Shown here piece by piece: positions 31,905 through 40,344 of a stretch of DNA of 64,000 bases (positions within the stretch are counted from its first letter, which is position 1; the number at the start of each line of letters is the position of its first letter). Both the position numbers and the translations under genes were made by a program. This stretch comes from Orbaceae bacterium ESL0721 (GTDB taxonomy: Bacteria; Pseudomonadota; Gammaproteobacteria; Enterobacterales; Orbaceae): NCBI GenBank assembly GCA_029433365.1, contig JAQTHZ010000002.1, positions 248,001 to 312,000 on the forward strand, in the 5' to 3' direction. The notes beneath the pieces were generated by a model, which was not told the DNA's origin, ran no database searches, and was given only the letters and a program-made list of their open reading frames with translations.

Positions 31905-31946
31905 ATTATACGATGAATTTTATTACTGTTTTTTGATATTCATCAA
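31905..31946 (-). promoter_or_regulatory. FNR-dependent class II promoter for the MFS operon
   Basis: A perfect FNR box TTGATATTCATCAA occupies 31933-31946. On the minus strand a perfect -10 TATAAT lies at 31910-31905. The centre-to-centre distance is 32 bases, which places the FNR site at -41.5 if transcription starts at 31898. Just upstream sits the palindrome AGTGATCACT (31961-31970), a possible site for a second regulator such as the LysR protein of the cluster. Confidence 0.8.
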
Positions 31947-32163
31947 ATTTTTATCATTTGAGTGATCACTATAGTCACAGTTATTCTGTGAGTTTAAAAA
32001 AATGCTGATTTATATTTGGTAATCGGAATAGTGGCTATATCTATTTTTATCTTTGATCTATTTTTAGCCAACTAAAAGCTAGTGTGAAATCTATTTAAGC
32101 ATTTTTATAAAAGTGCACTATTCTACATTATTTATTAAAAGATTTTATTAAAAAAATTTATAT
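31947..32163. other. AT-rich spacer upstream of the MFS operon
   Basis: No gene seen. It contains the AGTGATCACT palindrome (31961-31970) and a nearby TCAC half site (31975-31978). The rest is A/T-rich sequence without a recognisable signal. Confidence 0.4.
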
Positions 32164-32188
32164 AAAAACCGCATTAAATGCGGTTTTT
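32164..32188 (-). terminator. Terminator of aroL
   Basis: AAAAACCGCAT-TAA-ATGCGGTTTTT is a rho-independent terminator readable in both directions, 47 bases past the aroL stop. Confidence 0.88.
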
Positions 32189-32234
32189 AAAAAAGTAGCT
32201 GGTGAGCAGTTGATAAATGCTTTAAGGATAATGG

Positions 32235-32747
32235 CTATGCAGATAATAAAGATAACATCTGCGAAAGGATTTTTGACTCCTCTTGGGCAACATCTAAAAT
32301 ATGGTGAGCAGCATCATGATAGAGTGAGAGGCGATCATTAAGTACCTTCTCCATCTCATCAACAATAGATAAACCAGTTAGAGAGGGGCGCTGTGCCACA
32401 TTGGGATCCTTCATTAATCTTGCAGCGAGTGTCTCGGCAGAAGCAGAGAGGAAAAGAACTGTCCCATTTTGGCGCATAAATTGACGATTATGTTCAGCAA
32501 GTACCATACCGCCACCAGTTGCAATAACGCGATTTGGTTTGGTGGTTTCGACCAGCACTTTGCTCTCTCTCTCTCTAAAACCTTCCCATCCCTCTTTTTC
32601 AACAATTTCAGCAACGGTTTTTTTTGTTGTTTCAAGTAAATAGCAATCTGTATCAATAAATGAAAATGATAAGGTATTGGCTAACATTTTCCCCATTGTC
32701 GTCTTCCCCGCAGCACGAGCGCCGACTAAAAAAATTGTTTGATTCAT
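32235..32747 (-). CDS. aroL: Shikimate kinase, AroL type
   Basis: Phosphorylates shikimate to shikimate 3-phosphate with ATP. The 170 residues align with E. coli AroL (174). The Walker A motif is GARAAGKTT (about 8-16), the substrate Asp is in FIDTDCYL (about 30-37), the Arg is in GFRERES (about 56-62) and the glycine motif is ATGGGMVL (about 75-82). The lid carries RPSLTG (about 119-124). Two TyrR-box-like sequences lie upstream, as expected for aroL and not for aroK. AAGGA precedes the ATG. It could drain imported shikimate into the chorismate pathway. Confidence 0.93.
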   Translation of the reverse strand: MNQTIFLVGARAAGKTTMGKMLANTLSFSFIDTDCYLLETTKKTVAEIVEKEGWEGFRERESKVLVETTKPNRVIATGGGMVLAEHNRQFMRQNGTVLFLSASAETLAARLMKDPNVAQRPSLTGLSIVDEMEKVLNDRLSLYHDAAHHILDVAQEESKILSQMLSLLSA

Positions 32748-32811
32748 ATCGGATCCTTTTTATAAATATCAGATGCTGTGGCTTGTTATGCTAATTTCTC
32801 CTCAATTTATT

Positions 32812-32902
32812 TGCAATAAATATTTTACACTTTTTGTTAATTAATTTATCCATATGATTTTAAAAGGGTTATTAAAGGTAATAATGTAAATAAATATTTA
32901 CG
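32812..32902 (-). promoter_or_regulatory. aroL promoter region with two TyrR-type boxes
   Basis: TGTAAATAAATATTTACG at 32885-32902 matches the TyrR box (TGTAAA-N6-TTTACA) at 11 of 12 defined bases. TGCAATAAATATTTTACA at 32812-32829 matches at 10 of 12. The two boxes are 73 bases apart, close to seven helical turns. On the minus strand a weak promoter TTGCAA, 17 bases, TAGCAT overlaps the proximal box, which would allow repression by TyrR with aromatic amino acids. Confidence 0.65.
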
Positions 32903-32937
32903 ATTTGGATTATGTTTTGTAAACTGAGAAAGAGGAT

Positions 32938-32959
32938 TCCGTCGACCTTCATCGACGGA
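32938..32959 (-). terminator. Hairpin after ydiL
   Basis: TCCGTCGA and TCGACGGA form a perfect 8-bp stem with a 6-base loop, 41 bases past the ydiL stop. There is no clear T run. Confidence 0.45.
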
Positions 32960-32999
32960 TAAATTAGGAAAATAGGAGGGCAGCTATAAGGAAAAAACG

Positions 33000-33353
33000 T
33001 TAACAGAGTTTTTCAAGACCCCTAAAATAGAGCTCGGTAGCAATCGATTGATGTAAGCGCCACTGCACCACATCTAACGTTGGATTCGTTTTATGAAACT
33101 CTGCAAAGGTCATAAAGTAGCGAATAGAGCTGCTACCTACGCGATCGTTAATGCTATTAATGATGAGATCAATTTTATCACTACGCTGTTTTTTAAGCGT
33201 ATTCATGGCATCTTCAACATATTGTGGAATCGGTTGTGCCCCTTGCTCCCACTCACGCCATACCGAAGCGTCAACTTTACCAATATATTCACTTGCCTCC
33301 GATACTTTTAACATCAAAAATCGGCGGTAAGCTTGTAGTTCTAAATTAGTCAT
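33000..33353 (-). CDS. ydiL: YdiL-like DUF1870 protein
   Basis: Small protein of 117 residues matching E. coli YdiL (118 residues) end to end: NLELQAYRRFLMLKVSEASEYIG at the N-terminus, WREWEQGAQPIP, and the C-terminus LYFRGLEKLC. The family has a helix-turn-helix-like fold and no proven function. An upstream in-frame ATG at 33584 would overlap aroE by more than 200 bases and is rejected. The ATG at 33353 follows AGAGAGG and lies 10 bases after the aroE stop, so the two form an operon. In E. coli ydiL lies close to ydiM, ydiN, ydiB and aroD, the same set as here. Confidence 0.88.
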   Translation of the reverse strand: MTNLELQAYRRFLMLKVSEASEYIGKVDASVWREWEQGAQPIPQYVEDAMNTLKKQRSDKIDLIINSINDRVGSSSIRYFMTFAEFHKTNPTLDVVQWRLHQSIATELYFRGLEKLC

Positions 33354-33363
33354 AAAATCCTCT

Positions 33364-34194
33364 CTATTTCCCTTGTAGGCTATTAATAACCGCCTCTTTT
33401 GCCCTTTCTGATAGATCCTTTCCAGTCCAGATTTTAAACTGCGCATTAGCTTGACCGATGAACATATCTTCACCTGAGATTGACTCCCAACCAGCCTCTT
33501 CAGCCTCTCTCCTAAAACGGGTGTAAAACGGCGTGTAGACGATATCGTAAGCGATCCCTTTACCTTTAAACCACTCTTTATCATAAGCAGTTTGATCTTC
33601 GAATTTACCCTGCATCCCTAATGGCGTTGAGTTGATAATAATCTGCGCCTCAACATTTTGACGCTGATCCCATGGCACCATTTTAAGGTTGAACTCCTCC
33701 GCCAATTTTTGTGGTAGATCATCAACAATATCGGTTACCGTGATATCGGTAAAGCCAAGATCTTGCAGCCCAACAACCGCACCGCGCGCCGCACCGCCAG
33801 CACCAAGAAGTAGTACGCTTTTATATTCAGCTGGCAGATCTCTTTTACGCAGTGGTTCAATAAAACCGATAATATCGGTGTTATCACCACACAGCTTATC
33901 CCCCTTCCAGTAGATAAGATTTGCTGCACCCGCCTTTTTAACATGATCAGTCACCTCATCTAAAAAGGGAATAACTGTCTGTTTATGTGGAATTGTTACG
34001 CAAAGACCACGAATATTAAGAAGTCTAATCGATTTAAATAGTGTTGGAATCTCTTCGGGCGGCATCGGAAATGGGACAAGGACGGCAGGAATATCGTGAT
34101 CTTGAAATGAGATAGTATGAATAAGTGGACTCATACTGTGACCAAGCGGGTAACCGATAATCCCATATATGCTATAAGGTGTAAACTGACTCAT
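33364..34194 (-). CDS. Shikimate dehydrogenase family protein (AroE-like, second paralogue)
   Basis: Reduces 3-dehydroshikimate to shikimate or the reverse. The 276 residues contain GYPLGHSMSPLIH (about 14-26), the catalytic Lys in VTIPHKQTV (about 65-73), NTDIIGF (about 104-110), the nucleotide-binding LGAGGAARG (about 129-137) and STPLGM. It is distinct from YdiB at 24219 and from the usual enterobacterial AroE N-terminus (which reads VFGNPIAHSKSP), so a separate housekeeping aroE may exist elsewhere. AGGAG precedes the ATG. It lies upstream of ydiL and downstream of the LysR regulator. Confidence 0.9.
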   Translation of the reverse strand: MSQFTPYSIYGIIGYPLGHSMSPLIHTISFQDHDIPAVLVPFPMPPEEIPTLFKSIRLLNIRGLCVTIPHKQTVIPFLDEVTDHVKKAGAANLIYWKGDKLCGDNTDIIGFIEPLRKRDLPAEYKSVLLLGAGGAARGAVVGLQDLGFTDITVTDIVDDLPQKLAEEFNLKMVPWDQRQNVEAQIIINSTPLGMQGKFEDQTAYDKEWFKGKGIAYDIVYTPFYTRFRREAEEAGWESISGEDMFIGQANAQFKIWTGKDLSERAKEAVINSLQGK

Positions 34195-34437
34195 ATTAAC
34201 TCCTTGCGTAAGTTAAAAATATGTTGTTCATAAAAGTTGATTATAAAAGCGGTTTACCAATGCTGTTTATAAAAGTTGTTTATTAAAGTGTATTTATATT
34301 AGGTAATCTCTAACAGAGCTGTAAGCAGAGATCTGCTTTGAAAATTATCATACCACTTTTCTTTTAATAAAGTGATTAATAGAGTAATTAAAAGCGTAGT
34401 TAAATTACAGTTAAAAGCGCCTTAAAGTAGATTAAAA

Positions 34438-35337
34438 TTATCGCCCAAAGATCGCATCATCGCTATACTCAATTAAAAAGTGATAGAATTTCTGTGCTGC
34501 CGGTAATAGCGGGCGGTTTTCCATTGTGGCAATAAAGATATCCCGTTTTTGGTAATTTTTACTCATCGGCACCAGCGTCACATCAAACTCACTTGGAATC
34601 GAAACACGTGGCATAATACCGATACCGTAATTGATCGATACCAACCCCATCATCGCCCCCTCAGTCTCAACTAAACAGGCGATATTTGGTTCAATTCCTG
34701 CTTTCTCAAACAGTTTATCGATGACACTCTTCATCCCACTTCGTTCCGTAAATAAGATGAGCGGTTCATTGATGATATCTTTCAGATCCAGTTTCCGCTT
34801 TTTAGCTAAAGGGTGAGAGTTTGAGATGATAAAAACCAGCTCCTGTTTAATCAATTTATGAAAATTAATATCGGTTTCATCTTCTAGATGGGAGCAGATA
34901 CCGATCTCAAAACGTTTACTTTTTAGCCCCTCAACAATCTGCGTGGAGAGCCCTTCGTAAAATGAGAAGGTGATATTTCTGTTCTCTGGCTGGTTTAAAA
35001 AAGCTTTAATAATTTTAGGAATATAGTTAGAGCTAATAGAGTAGATAAACGCCAGCCCAATATGACCATTTGAGACACTAGTAAGCTCCCGAACAAACTG
35101 CTCCCCTTCAGCAAGTGCGGCTAACGCCTGCTCAACATAGATAAGGTACTGCTTACCCTCTTTGGTCAACTCAACATTTCTACCCCTTTTTTGAAACAGC
35201 TTAATGCCGATCTCTTTTTCAAGTTCGGCGATTGAGTGGCTTAAACTTGGCTGACTAATGGCAAAATATTCCGATGTGGATGTGTAGTGCTGCGTCTTGG
35301 CAAGTAACTGAAAATACCGAAGTTGCTTTAAGTTCAT
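34438..35337 (-). CDS. LysR-type transcriptional regulator
   Basis: 299 residues with an N-terminal winged helix-turn-helix (MNLKQLRYFQLLAKTQHYTS, then ISQPSLSHSIAELEKEIGIKLF, about 1-54) and a periplasmic-binding-protein-like effector domain. It is transcribed in the same direction as aroE, 243 bases upstream, rather than divergently. Its likely targets are the aroE-ydiL pair and perhaps the MFS operon or the ydiB cluster, with quinate, shikimate or a derivative as effector. This is inferred from position only. Confidence 0.9.
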   Translation of the reverse strand: MNLKQLRYFQLLAKTQHYTSTSEYFAISQPSLSHSIAELEKEIGIKLFQKRGRNVELTKEGKQYLIYVEQALAALAEGEQFVRELTSVSNGHIGLAFIYSISSNYIPKIIKAFLNQPENRNITFSFYEGLSTQIVEGLKSKRFEIGICSHLEDETDINFHKLIKQELVFIISNSHPLAKKRKLDLKDIINEPLILFTERSGMKSVIDKLFEKAGIEPNIACLVETEGAMMGLVSINYGIGIMPRVSIPSEFDVTLVPMSKNYQKRDIFIATMENRPLLPAAQKFYHFLIEYSDDAIFGR

Positions 35338-35686
35338 ATCCTAAAAATCTCTAAAAAGCGCATTGATTAATCTTATCTGGTTGATAGTATAAGTTAAATC
35401 CTTCCAAATACAATTCTCTATAGGAAGATAACCGTGCGCTCTATCAACATCATCTCAATATCAGGCAACCATTTTAAAACTGGTTAAAATAATATTTTCT
35501 GTTGTTTTGATAGGATCTATTGATTTTAGTGGTGATCGTTACCATTATTTACTCGGTTATCACCTTTTTTATTCTACATAAGTTTATTCTGAACAAACTC
35601 TATTTGCACAACGCTTGATTTGGACAATAGTTAGGAGTTGTGATAAATTTCTACACAATTTTTTCCCATTGATTGATAAAAGATTT
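35338..35686. other. Spacer between LysR gene and serB
   Basis: About 350 bp between divergent genes. It must contain both promoters. I see no repeat, small gene or strong regulatory motif in it. Confidence 0.4.
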
Positions 35687-36661
35687 ATGGCTTATACCGT
35701 TACCTATAGTGATCTCCCAGAAAATATTCAACATTGGCAAGGTCTACCGCTCTCATTAAATGGCTGTGAAGTGGTGCCGCTTGACTATAATGCGGGTAAA
35801 ACAGGCTGGATTATCTATGGGAAAAAGCTAAATAAAACACTGCTCTCTAAATTCCAAAATGAACTTGCCATGCCAATGGTGGTGGTCTCTTCATGGAAGA
35901 TTAAAAGCTATCAAATCGTGCGCATTGCAGGTGAGATACCAAAAAAAGCAAAAACTATCGCCTACGCGCTTGGCATTGATGTCTCACCGATTGATAATTT
36001 ACCTAATCTCCACTCACCTGGTTTACTGGTGATGGATATGGACTCAACGGCGATTACGATTGAGTGTATTGATGAGCTTGCCAAATTATATGGGGTAGGG
36101 GATCAAGTAACCGCAGTAACTGAGCGGGCGATGCGTGGCGAACTCGATTTTATCACCAGTTTACGCAAGCGTGTCGCCAAGTTAAAAGGGGCAGATGTGC
36201 AGATATTAGATCAACTGCGTAGTAATCTCCCCTTAATGGCAGGATTAACCTACTTAATCAAAGAGCTACATAAACACCATTGGCATGTCGCCATCGCCTC
36301 TGGTGGCTTTACCTATTTTGCTGATCACCTAAAAGATAGACTCAAGCTGATTCATATTGCAGCGAATAGATTAGAGATTAAAAATGGCAAATTAACCGGT
36401 AAAATTGTGGGGCAAGTCGTCGATGCCAAATATAAAGCGCGCACACTGCAACAGTTAGCCAATGAACTTGCCATACCGATTGAGCAGACTGTTGCTATTG
36501 GTGATGGGGCAAATGACCTGATGATGATCCGAATAGCGGGACTTGGCGTCGCCTATCACGGTAAACCAAAAGTGGTTGAAAAAGCCAAAATTTGTATTAA
36601 CTATGCTGATCTAACAGGGCTATGGTGTATCTTATCCACGAGCCTATTAAGTGAAGGGTAG
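35687..36661 (+). CDS. serB: Phosphoserine phosphatase
   Basis: Last step of serine synthesis, phosphoserine to serine; HAD superfamily. From the chosen ATG it has 324 residues, against 322 in E. coli. The N-terminal domain (MAYTVTYSDLPENIQHW) precedes the HAD core: DMDSTAITIECIDELA (motif I with nucleophile Asp, about 115-130), ASGGFTYF (motif II) and GDGANDLMMI (motif IV). An upstream TTG frame start adds 24 residues with no homologous counterpart and is rejected. It is followed after 33 bases by radA, as in E. coli. Confidence 0.95.
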   Translation: MAYTVTYSDLPENIQHWQGLPLSLNGCEVVPLDYNAGKTGWIIYGKKLNKTLLSKFQNELAMPMVVVSSWKIKSYQIVRIAGEIPKKAKTIAYALGIDVSPIDNLPNLHSPGLLVMDMDSTAITIECIDELAKLYGVGDQVTAVTERAMRGELDFITSLRKRVAKLKGADVQILDQLRSNLPLMAGLTYLIKELHKHHWHVAIASGGFTYFADHLKDRLKLIHIAANRLEIKNGKLTGKIVGQVVDAKYKARTLQQLANELAIPIEQTVAIGDGANDLMMIRIAGLGVAYHGKPKVVEKAKICINYADLTGLWCILSTSLLSEG

Positions 36662-36694
36662 ATAAGATCCTATTTAAAAGAAGAGGAAAATAAC

Positions 36695-38068
36695 GTGGCG
36701 AAGGCTGTTAAACGCGCTTATGTCTGTAACTCATGTGGTGCCGACTATCCACGCTGGCAAGGGCAGTGTAGTGCCTGTAATGAGTGGAACACCATAACAG
36801 AGGTGAGACTTGCCGCATCCCCTGTTCGATCTGATAGATTAACGGGCTATGCTGGCACCGGTGCTGGTCAGGCAAAAATCGAAAAATTATCGACTATTAG
36901 CCTCGAAGCTTTACCCCGTTTTTCCACCGGTTTTTCGGAGTTTGATCGCGTGCTTGGTGGTGGTGTAGTGCCGGGGAGTGCTATCTTAATTGGTGGTAAT
37001 CCGGGAGCGGGTAAGAGTACGCTACTCCTCCAGACCATGAGCCTGCTGCCGATGAAGACGCTCTATGTGACTGGCGAGGAGTCGTTACAGCAGGTGGCGA
37101 TGCGTGCCCACCGCTTAGGTCTGCCAACAGAAAATCTCAACATGTTATCTGAGACCAGTATTGAACAGATCTGCCTACTTGCCGAACAGGCACAGCCAAA
37201 ATTGATGGTGATTGACTCGATTCAGGTGATGCATCTCGCTGATATCAGCTCATCACCCGGCAGTGTTGCGCAGGTGCGCGAAACGGCAGCCTATTTAACC
37301 CGCTTTGCCAAAACCAAAGGGATCTCGATCATCATGGTTGGGCATGTGACCAAAGATGGCACTTTGGCTGGACCTAAAGTGTTAGAGCACTGTATTGACT
37401 GCTCACTTTTATTAGATGGCGATGCTGACTCCCGTTTCCGTACGCTACGTAGCCATAAAAATCGCTTTGGTGCGGTAAATGAGTTGGGCGTTTTTGCTAT
37501 GACCGAGCAGGGATTAAGAGAGGTCAGTAACCCGTCAGCAATTTTTCTAAGCCGTGGTGATGAGCTGTTATCGGGTAGTTCAGTGATGGTACTCTGGGAG
37601 GGGACACGCCCCCTCTTAGTTGAGATTCAAGCACTTGTGGATCACTCAATGTATGGCAATCCAAGACGCGTAACTGTTGGGCTGGATCAGAATCGATTAG
37701 CACTTTTATTAGCCGTATTACACCGCCATGGTGGGTTACAGATGGCGGATCAGGACATTTTTGTTAACGTGGTCGGTGGTGTTAAAGTGACCGAAACCAG
37801 TGCCGATTTAGCCTTAATTGCAGCACTGGTATCGAGTTTCCGCAATCGCCCTCTACCACATGATATTGTGATTTTTGGTGAGATTGGACTCGGCGGTGAG
37901 ATTCGCCCTGTACCAAGTGGGCAAGAGCGTATTGCCGAAGCGGCTAAACATGGCTTTAAAAAAGCGATTGTCCCTATTGCCAATATGCCGAAGAGAAAAC
38001 CTGAGAATATGCAGCTATTTGGCGTAAAAAAAGTAGCTGAAGTGATCGATATTTTAAACAATTTTTAA
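36695..38068 (+). CDS. radA: DNA repair protein RadA
   Basis: RecA-like branch-migration ATPase acting on recombination intermediates. 457 residues: an N-terminal zinc finger C-x2-C-x11-C-x2-C (YVCNSCGADYPRWQGQCSAC, about 9-28), Walker A GGNPGAGKST (about 95-104), the RadA-specific KNRFG motif (about 253-257) and a Lon-like C-terminal domain with GGVKVTETSADLAL. The start is GTG with AAGAGGA in front. It is in an operon with serB. Confidence 0.97.
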   Translation: MAKAVKRAYVCNSCGADYPRWQGQCSACNEWNTITEVRLAASPVRSDRLTGYAGTGAGQAKIEKLSTISLEALPRFSTGFSEFDRVLGGGVVPGSAILIGGNPGAGKSTLLLQTMSLLPMKTLYVTGEESLQQVAMRAHRLGLPTENLNMLSETSIEQICLLAEQAQPKLMVIDSIQVMHLADISSSPGSVAQVRETAAYLTRFAKTKGISIIMVGHVTKDGTLAGPKVLEHCIDCSLLLDGDADSRFRTLRSHKNRFGAVNELGVFAMTEQGLREVSNPSAIFLSRGDELLSGSSVMVLWEGTRPLLVEIQALVDHSMYGNPRRVTVGLDQNRLALLLAVLHRHGGLQMADQDIFVNVVGGVKVTETSADLALIAALVSSFRNRPLPHDIVIFGEIGLGGEIRPVPSGQERIAEAAKHGFKKAIVPIANMPKRKPENMQLFGVKKVAEVIDILNNF

Positions 38069-38090
38069 CAGAACTCTAACCGATGTAATG

Positions 38091-38159
38091 CTCTGTTTAC
38101 TGTAATAACAGGAAACAGAGAGAAGAGCAGGAATTGGTAAAATCAATTTCTGCTCTTCT
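38091..38159 (+). terminator. Two consecutive hairpins after radA
   Basis: First hairpin: CTCTGTTT/AAACAGAG plus CTGT/ACAG with an AATA loop (38091-38120). Second, immediately adjacent: AGAAGAGCAG and CTGCTCTTCT extended by AATTG/CAATT with a 7-base loop (38121-38159). They stand between radA and the 16-bp array. Neither has a good T run. Confidence 0.7.
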
Positions 38160-38164
38160 AATTT

Positions 38165-38708
38165 GCAACCCTAAAACATTGCAACCCTAAAACATTGCAA
38201 CCCTAAAACATTGCAACCCTAAAACATTGCAACCCTAAAACATTGCAACCCTAAAACATTGCAACCCTAAAACATTGCAACCCTAAAACATTGCAACCCT
38301 AAAACATTGCAACCCTAAAACATTGCAACCCTAAAACATTGCAACCCTAAAACATTGCAACCCTAAAACATTGCAACCCTAAAACATTGCAACCCTAAAA
38401 CATTGCAACCCTAAAACATTGCAACCCTAAAACATTGCAACCCTAAAACATTGCAACCCTAAAACATTGCAACCCTAAAACATTGCAACCCTAAAACATT
38501 GCAACCCTAAAACATTGCAACCCTAAAACATTGCAACCCTAAAACATTGCAACCCTAAAACATTGCAACCCTAAAACATTGCAACCCTAAAACATTGCAA
38601 CCCTAAAACATTGCAACCCTAAAACATTGCAACCCTAAAACATTGCAACCCTAAAACATTGCAACCCTAAAACATTGCAACCCTAAAACATTGCAACCCT
38701 AAAACATT
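38165..38708 (+). repeat. Minisatellite: 34 perfect copies of a 16-bp unit
   Basis: GCAACCCTAAAACATT is repeated 34 times head to tail over 544 bp with no variant unit that I can find. The array lies between the convergent genes radA and ppnN and has no open reading frame role or spacer structure, so it is not CRISPR. Single and degenerate copies occur at 1404, 29117 and 47767. The complementary strand carries one GGG per unit. The perfect uniformity points to recent expansion or active homogenisation. Confidence 0.98.
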
Positions 38709-38761
38709 AAAAACCATAAAATATGATTAATTATTTATATTACCAATTAGTTAAAAAGTAA

Positions 38762-40138
38762 TTAATAGCAGATCTCATAGCAAGGTTGATAGGCGGTGCC
38801 GCCTGGTAGTTTCATGCGGTGCTGATCGACAAAACTGCGTAGCAGTGCATCTAGCTGTTGCATAATTTGTGGATCACCATGCAGTTTATAGGGGCCATGT
38901 TCAGCGATCTCCTTCATCCCTACCTCTTTGACATTGCCGGCAACAATACCAGAAAACGCACGGCGCAGATCAGCTGCCAATGATTGCACAGGTTGATCTT
39001 TGTGTAGATTGAGAGATGCCATATTTTGATGCGTTGGAATAAAAGGGTGTTGAAATGGATCATCAATTTTTAGCGTCCAGTTGAAACCGTAAGCATCGCC
39101 TGAGTCCAGACGGGCAGCTTTTACCTGTTTAACCCCTTTTTTCATAATACGTGCCACTTCTGCCGGATCATCAATGACGATTTTATACAGTTTTGTGGTC
39201 TCATCGCCAAGGGTACTGCGGATAAAATTATCGATCGCTGTAAAATATTCAGTACAGGATTTAGGACCGGTCAACACTAAAGGTAACACCTGATCTCTAT
39301 TGGCGGGATTGAGTAAAATACCTAAAATATAGAGTAACTCCTCTGCAGTTCCAGGCCCACCTGGGAAGATGATAATGCCATGTGCCATCCTAACAAATGC
39401 TTCGAGCCGTTTCTCGATATCTGGCATAATAATCAGCTCATTAACCAGAGCATTAGGTGGCTCAGCGGCAATAATTGATGGCTCAGTCATACCGATAAAA
39501 CGGCTCTCTTTATAACGCTGCTGGGCATGACCAATGGCAGCCCCTTTCATCGGTGCCTCCATAATACCTGGACCACAACCGGTACAGATATTGAGTTCAC
39601 GTAGCCCTAACTGCATGCCTACCTGTTTTGCATAGGTGTACTCAAGTTTATTTATTGAGTGGCCGCCCCAGCAGTCGATTAGATTTGGCTCCTCCCCAAC
39701 GTGTAGCGCGTTTGCATTACGTAAAATAGAGAAGACTAAATTGGTGATATAGAAGGATTGATTTTCGGCAACATGATTTTTCCCGATCAACTCTTTTATG
39801 GTGCTAATCTGCCCATTTAAGAAGAGGATATCCCGCAAGACGGCAAAGAGGTTGACTTGGATCGATCGGATAATTTTGCCATCAACAAAAGCGGTACGAG
39901 GCGCATCAATCAACTCTAATTTAACTCCCCGTTCGCGGCTGACAACATTGATCTCGAAGGATTTAAACTGATTTAGTAGTTGACTGGTATTGTCTGTTTT
40001 ACTGCCGGCATTCAGTGTTGCCAGTGCGCAGTTCCTAAAGAGTTCATAGAGGGCACTATTGGCCGATTTTTTTAGGATATCGACCTCTACCTGAGCAAGG
40101 AGATCCATTGATCCCAAAGGGCTAATCTGTGTAATCAT
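38762..40138 (-). CDS. ppnN: Nucleotide 5'-monophosphate nucleosidase PpnN
   Basis: Cleaves purine and pyrimidine nucleoside monophosphates to base and ribose 5-phosphate; the E. coli enzyme is regulated by (p)ppGpp. The 458 residues follow E. coli YgdH/PpnN from [20 protein letters not shown] to PCYEICY. The LOG-family motif [12 protein letters not shown] (about 258-269) and [16 protein letters not shown] (about 183-198) mark the active site. It is convergent with radA across the repeat array. Confidence 0.95.
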   Translation of the reverse strand: MITQISPLGSMDLLAQVEVDILKKSANSALYELFRNCALATLNAGSKTDNTSQLLNQFKSFEINVVSRERGVKLELIDAPRTAFVDGKIIRSIQVNLFAVLRDILFLNGQISTIKELIGKNHVAENQSFYITNLVFSILRNANALHVGEEPNLIDCWGGHSINKLEYTYAKQVGMQLGLRELNICTGCGPGIMEAPMKGAAIGHAQQRYKESRFIGMTEPSIIAAEPPNALVNELIIMPDIEKRLEAFVRMAHGIIIFPGGPGTAEELLYILGILLNPANRDQVLPLVLTGPKSCTEYFTAIDNFIRSTLGDETTKLYKIVIDDPAEVARIMKKGVKQVKAARLDSGDAYGFNWTLKIDDPFQHPFIPTHQNMASLNLHKDQPVQSLAADLRRAFSGIVAGNVKEVGMKEIAEHGPYKLHGDPQIMQQLDALLRSFVDQHRMKLPGGTAYQPCYEICY

Positions 40139-40298
40139 AAAACCGCCATATGTTTATCTATTATGTAAGTTATTTTTATTTAGATCTCTATCTTAAAACT
40201 GTTTTTTAAATAAAATTCTGTTTTAAAAACAGTCATCATAATACGCCATCAGTTAAAAATAACAAACGGTTGATTAATGAGTATTAAAACGGGTTGGA

Positions 40299-40335
40299 TC
40301 TTACGGTTAATGGGCTAGATCTATTAGCCGTAAGA
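40299..40335 (-). terminator. Hairpin after the lipoprotein gene
   Basis: TCTTACGG and CCGTAAGA pair around an inner TTAAT/ATTAG stem, 10 bases past the stop. It is a probable terminator without a strong T run. Confidence 0.55.
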
Positions 40336-40344
40336 GAGGATTTT

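Noticed and set aside
33354-33584. N-terminal extension of the ydiL frame
   Set aside because: It overlaps aroE by more than 200 bases, is not similar to YdiL, and the ATG at 33353 has a good ribosome-binding site and gives the family length.
38165-38708. CRISPR array
   Set aside because: There are no spacers: the 16-bp units are directly contiguous and identical, and no cas genes are nearby.
38165-38708. True telomere or linear replicon end
   Set aside because: The CCCTAA core is suggestive, but the array is internal, flanked by ordinary housekeeping genes on both sides, and its period is 16 rather than 6-8.
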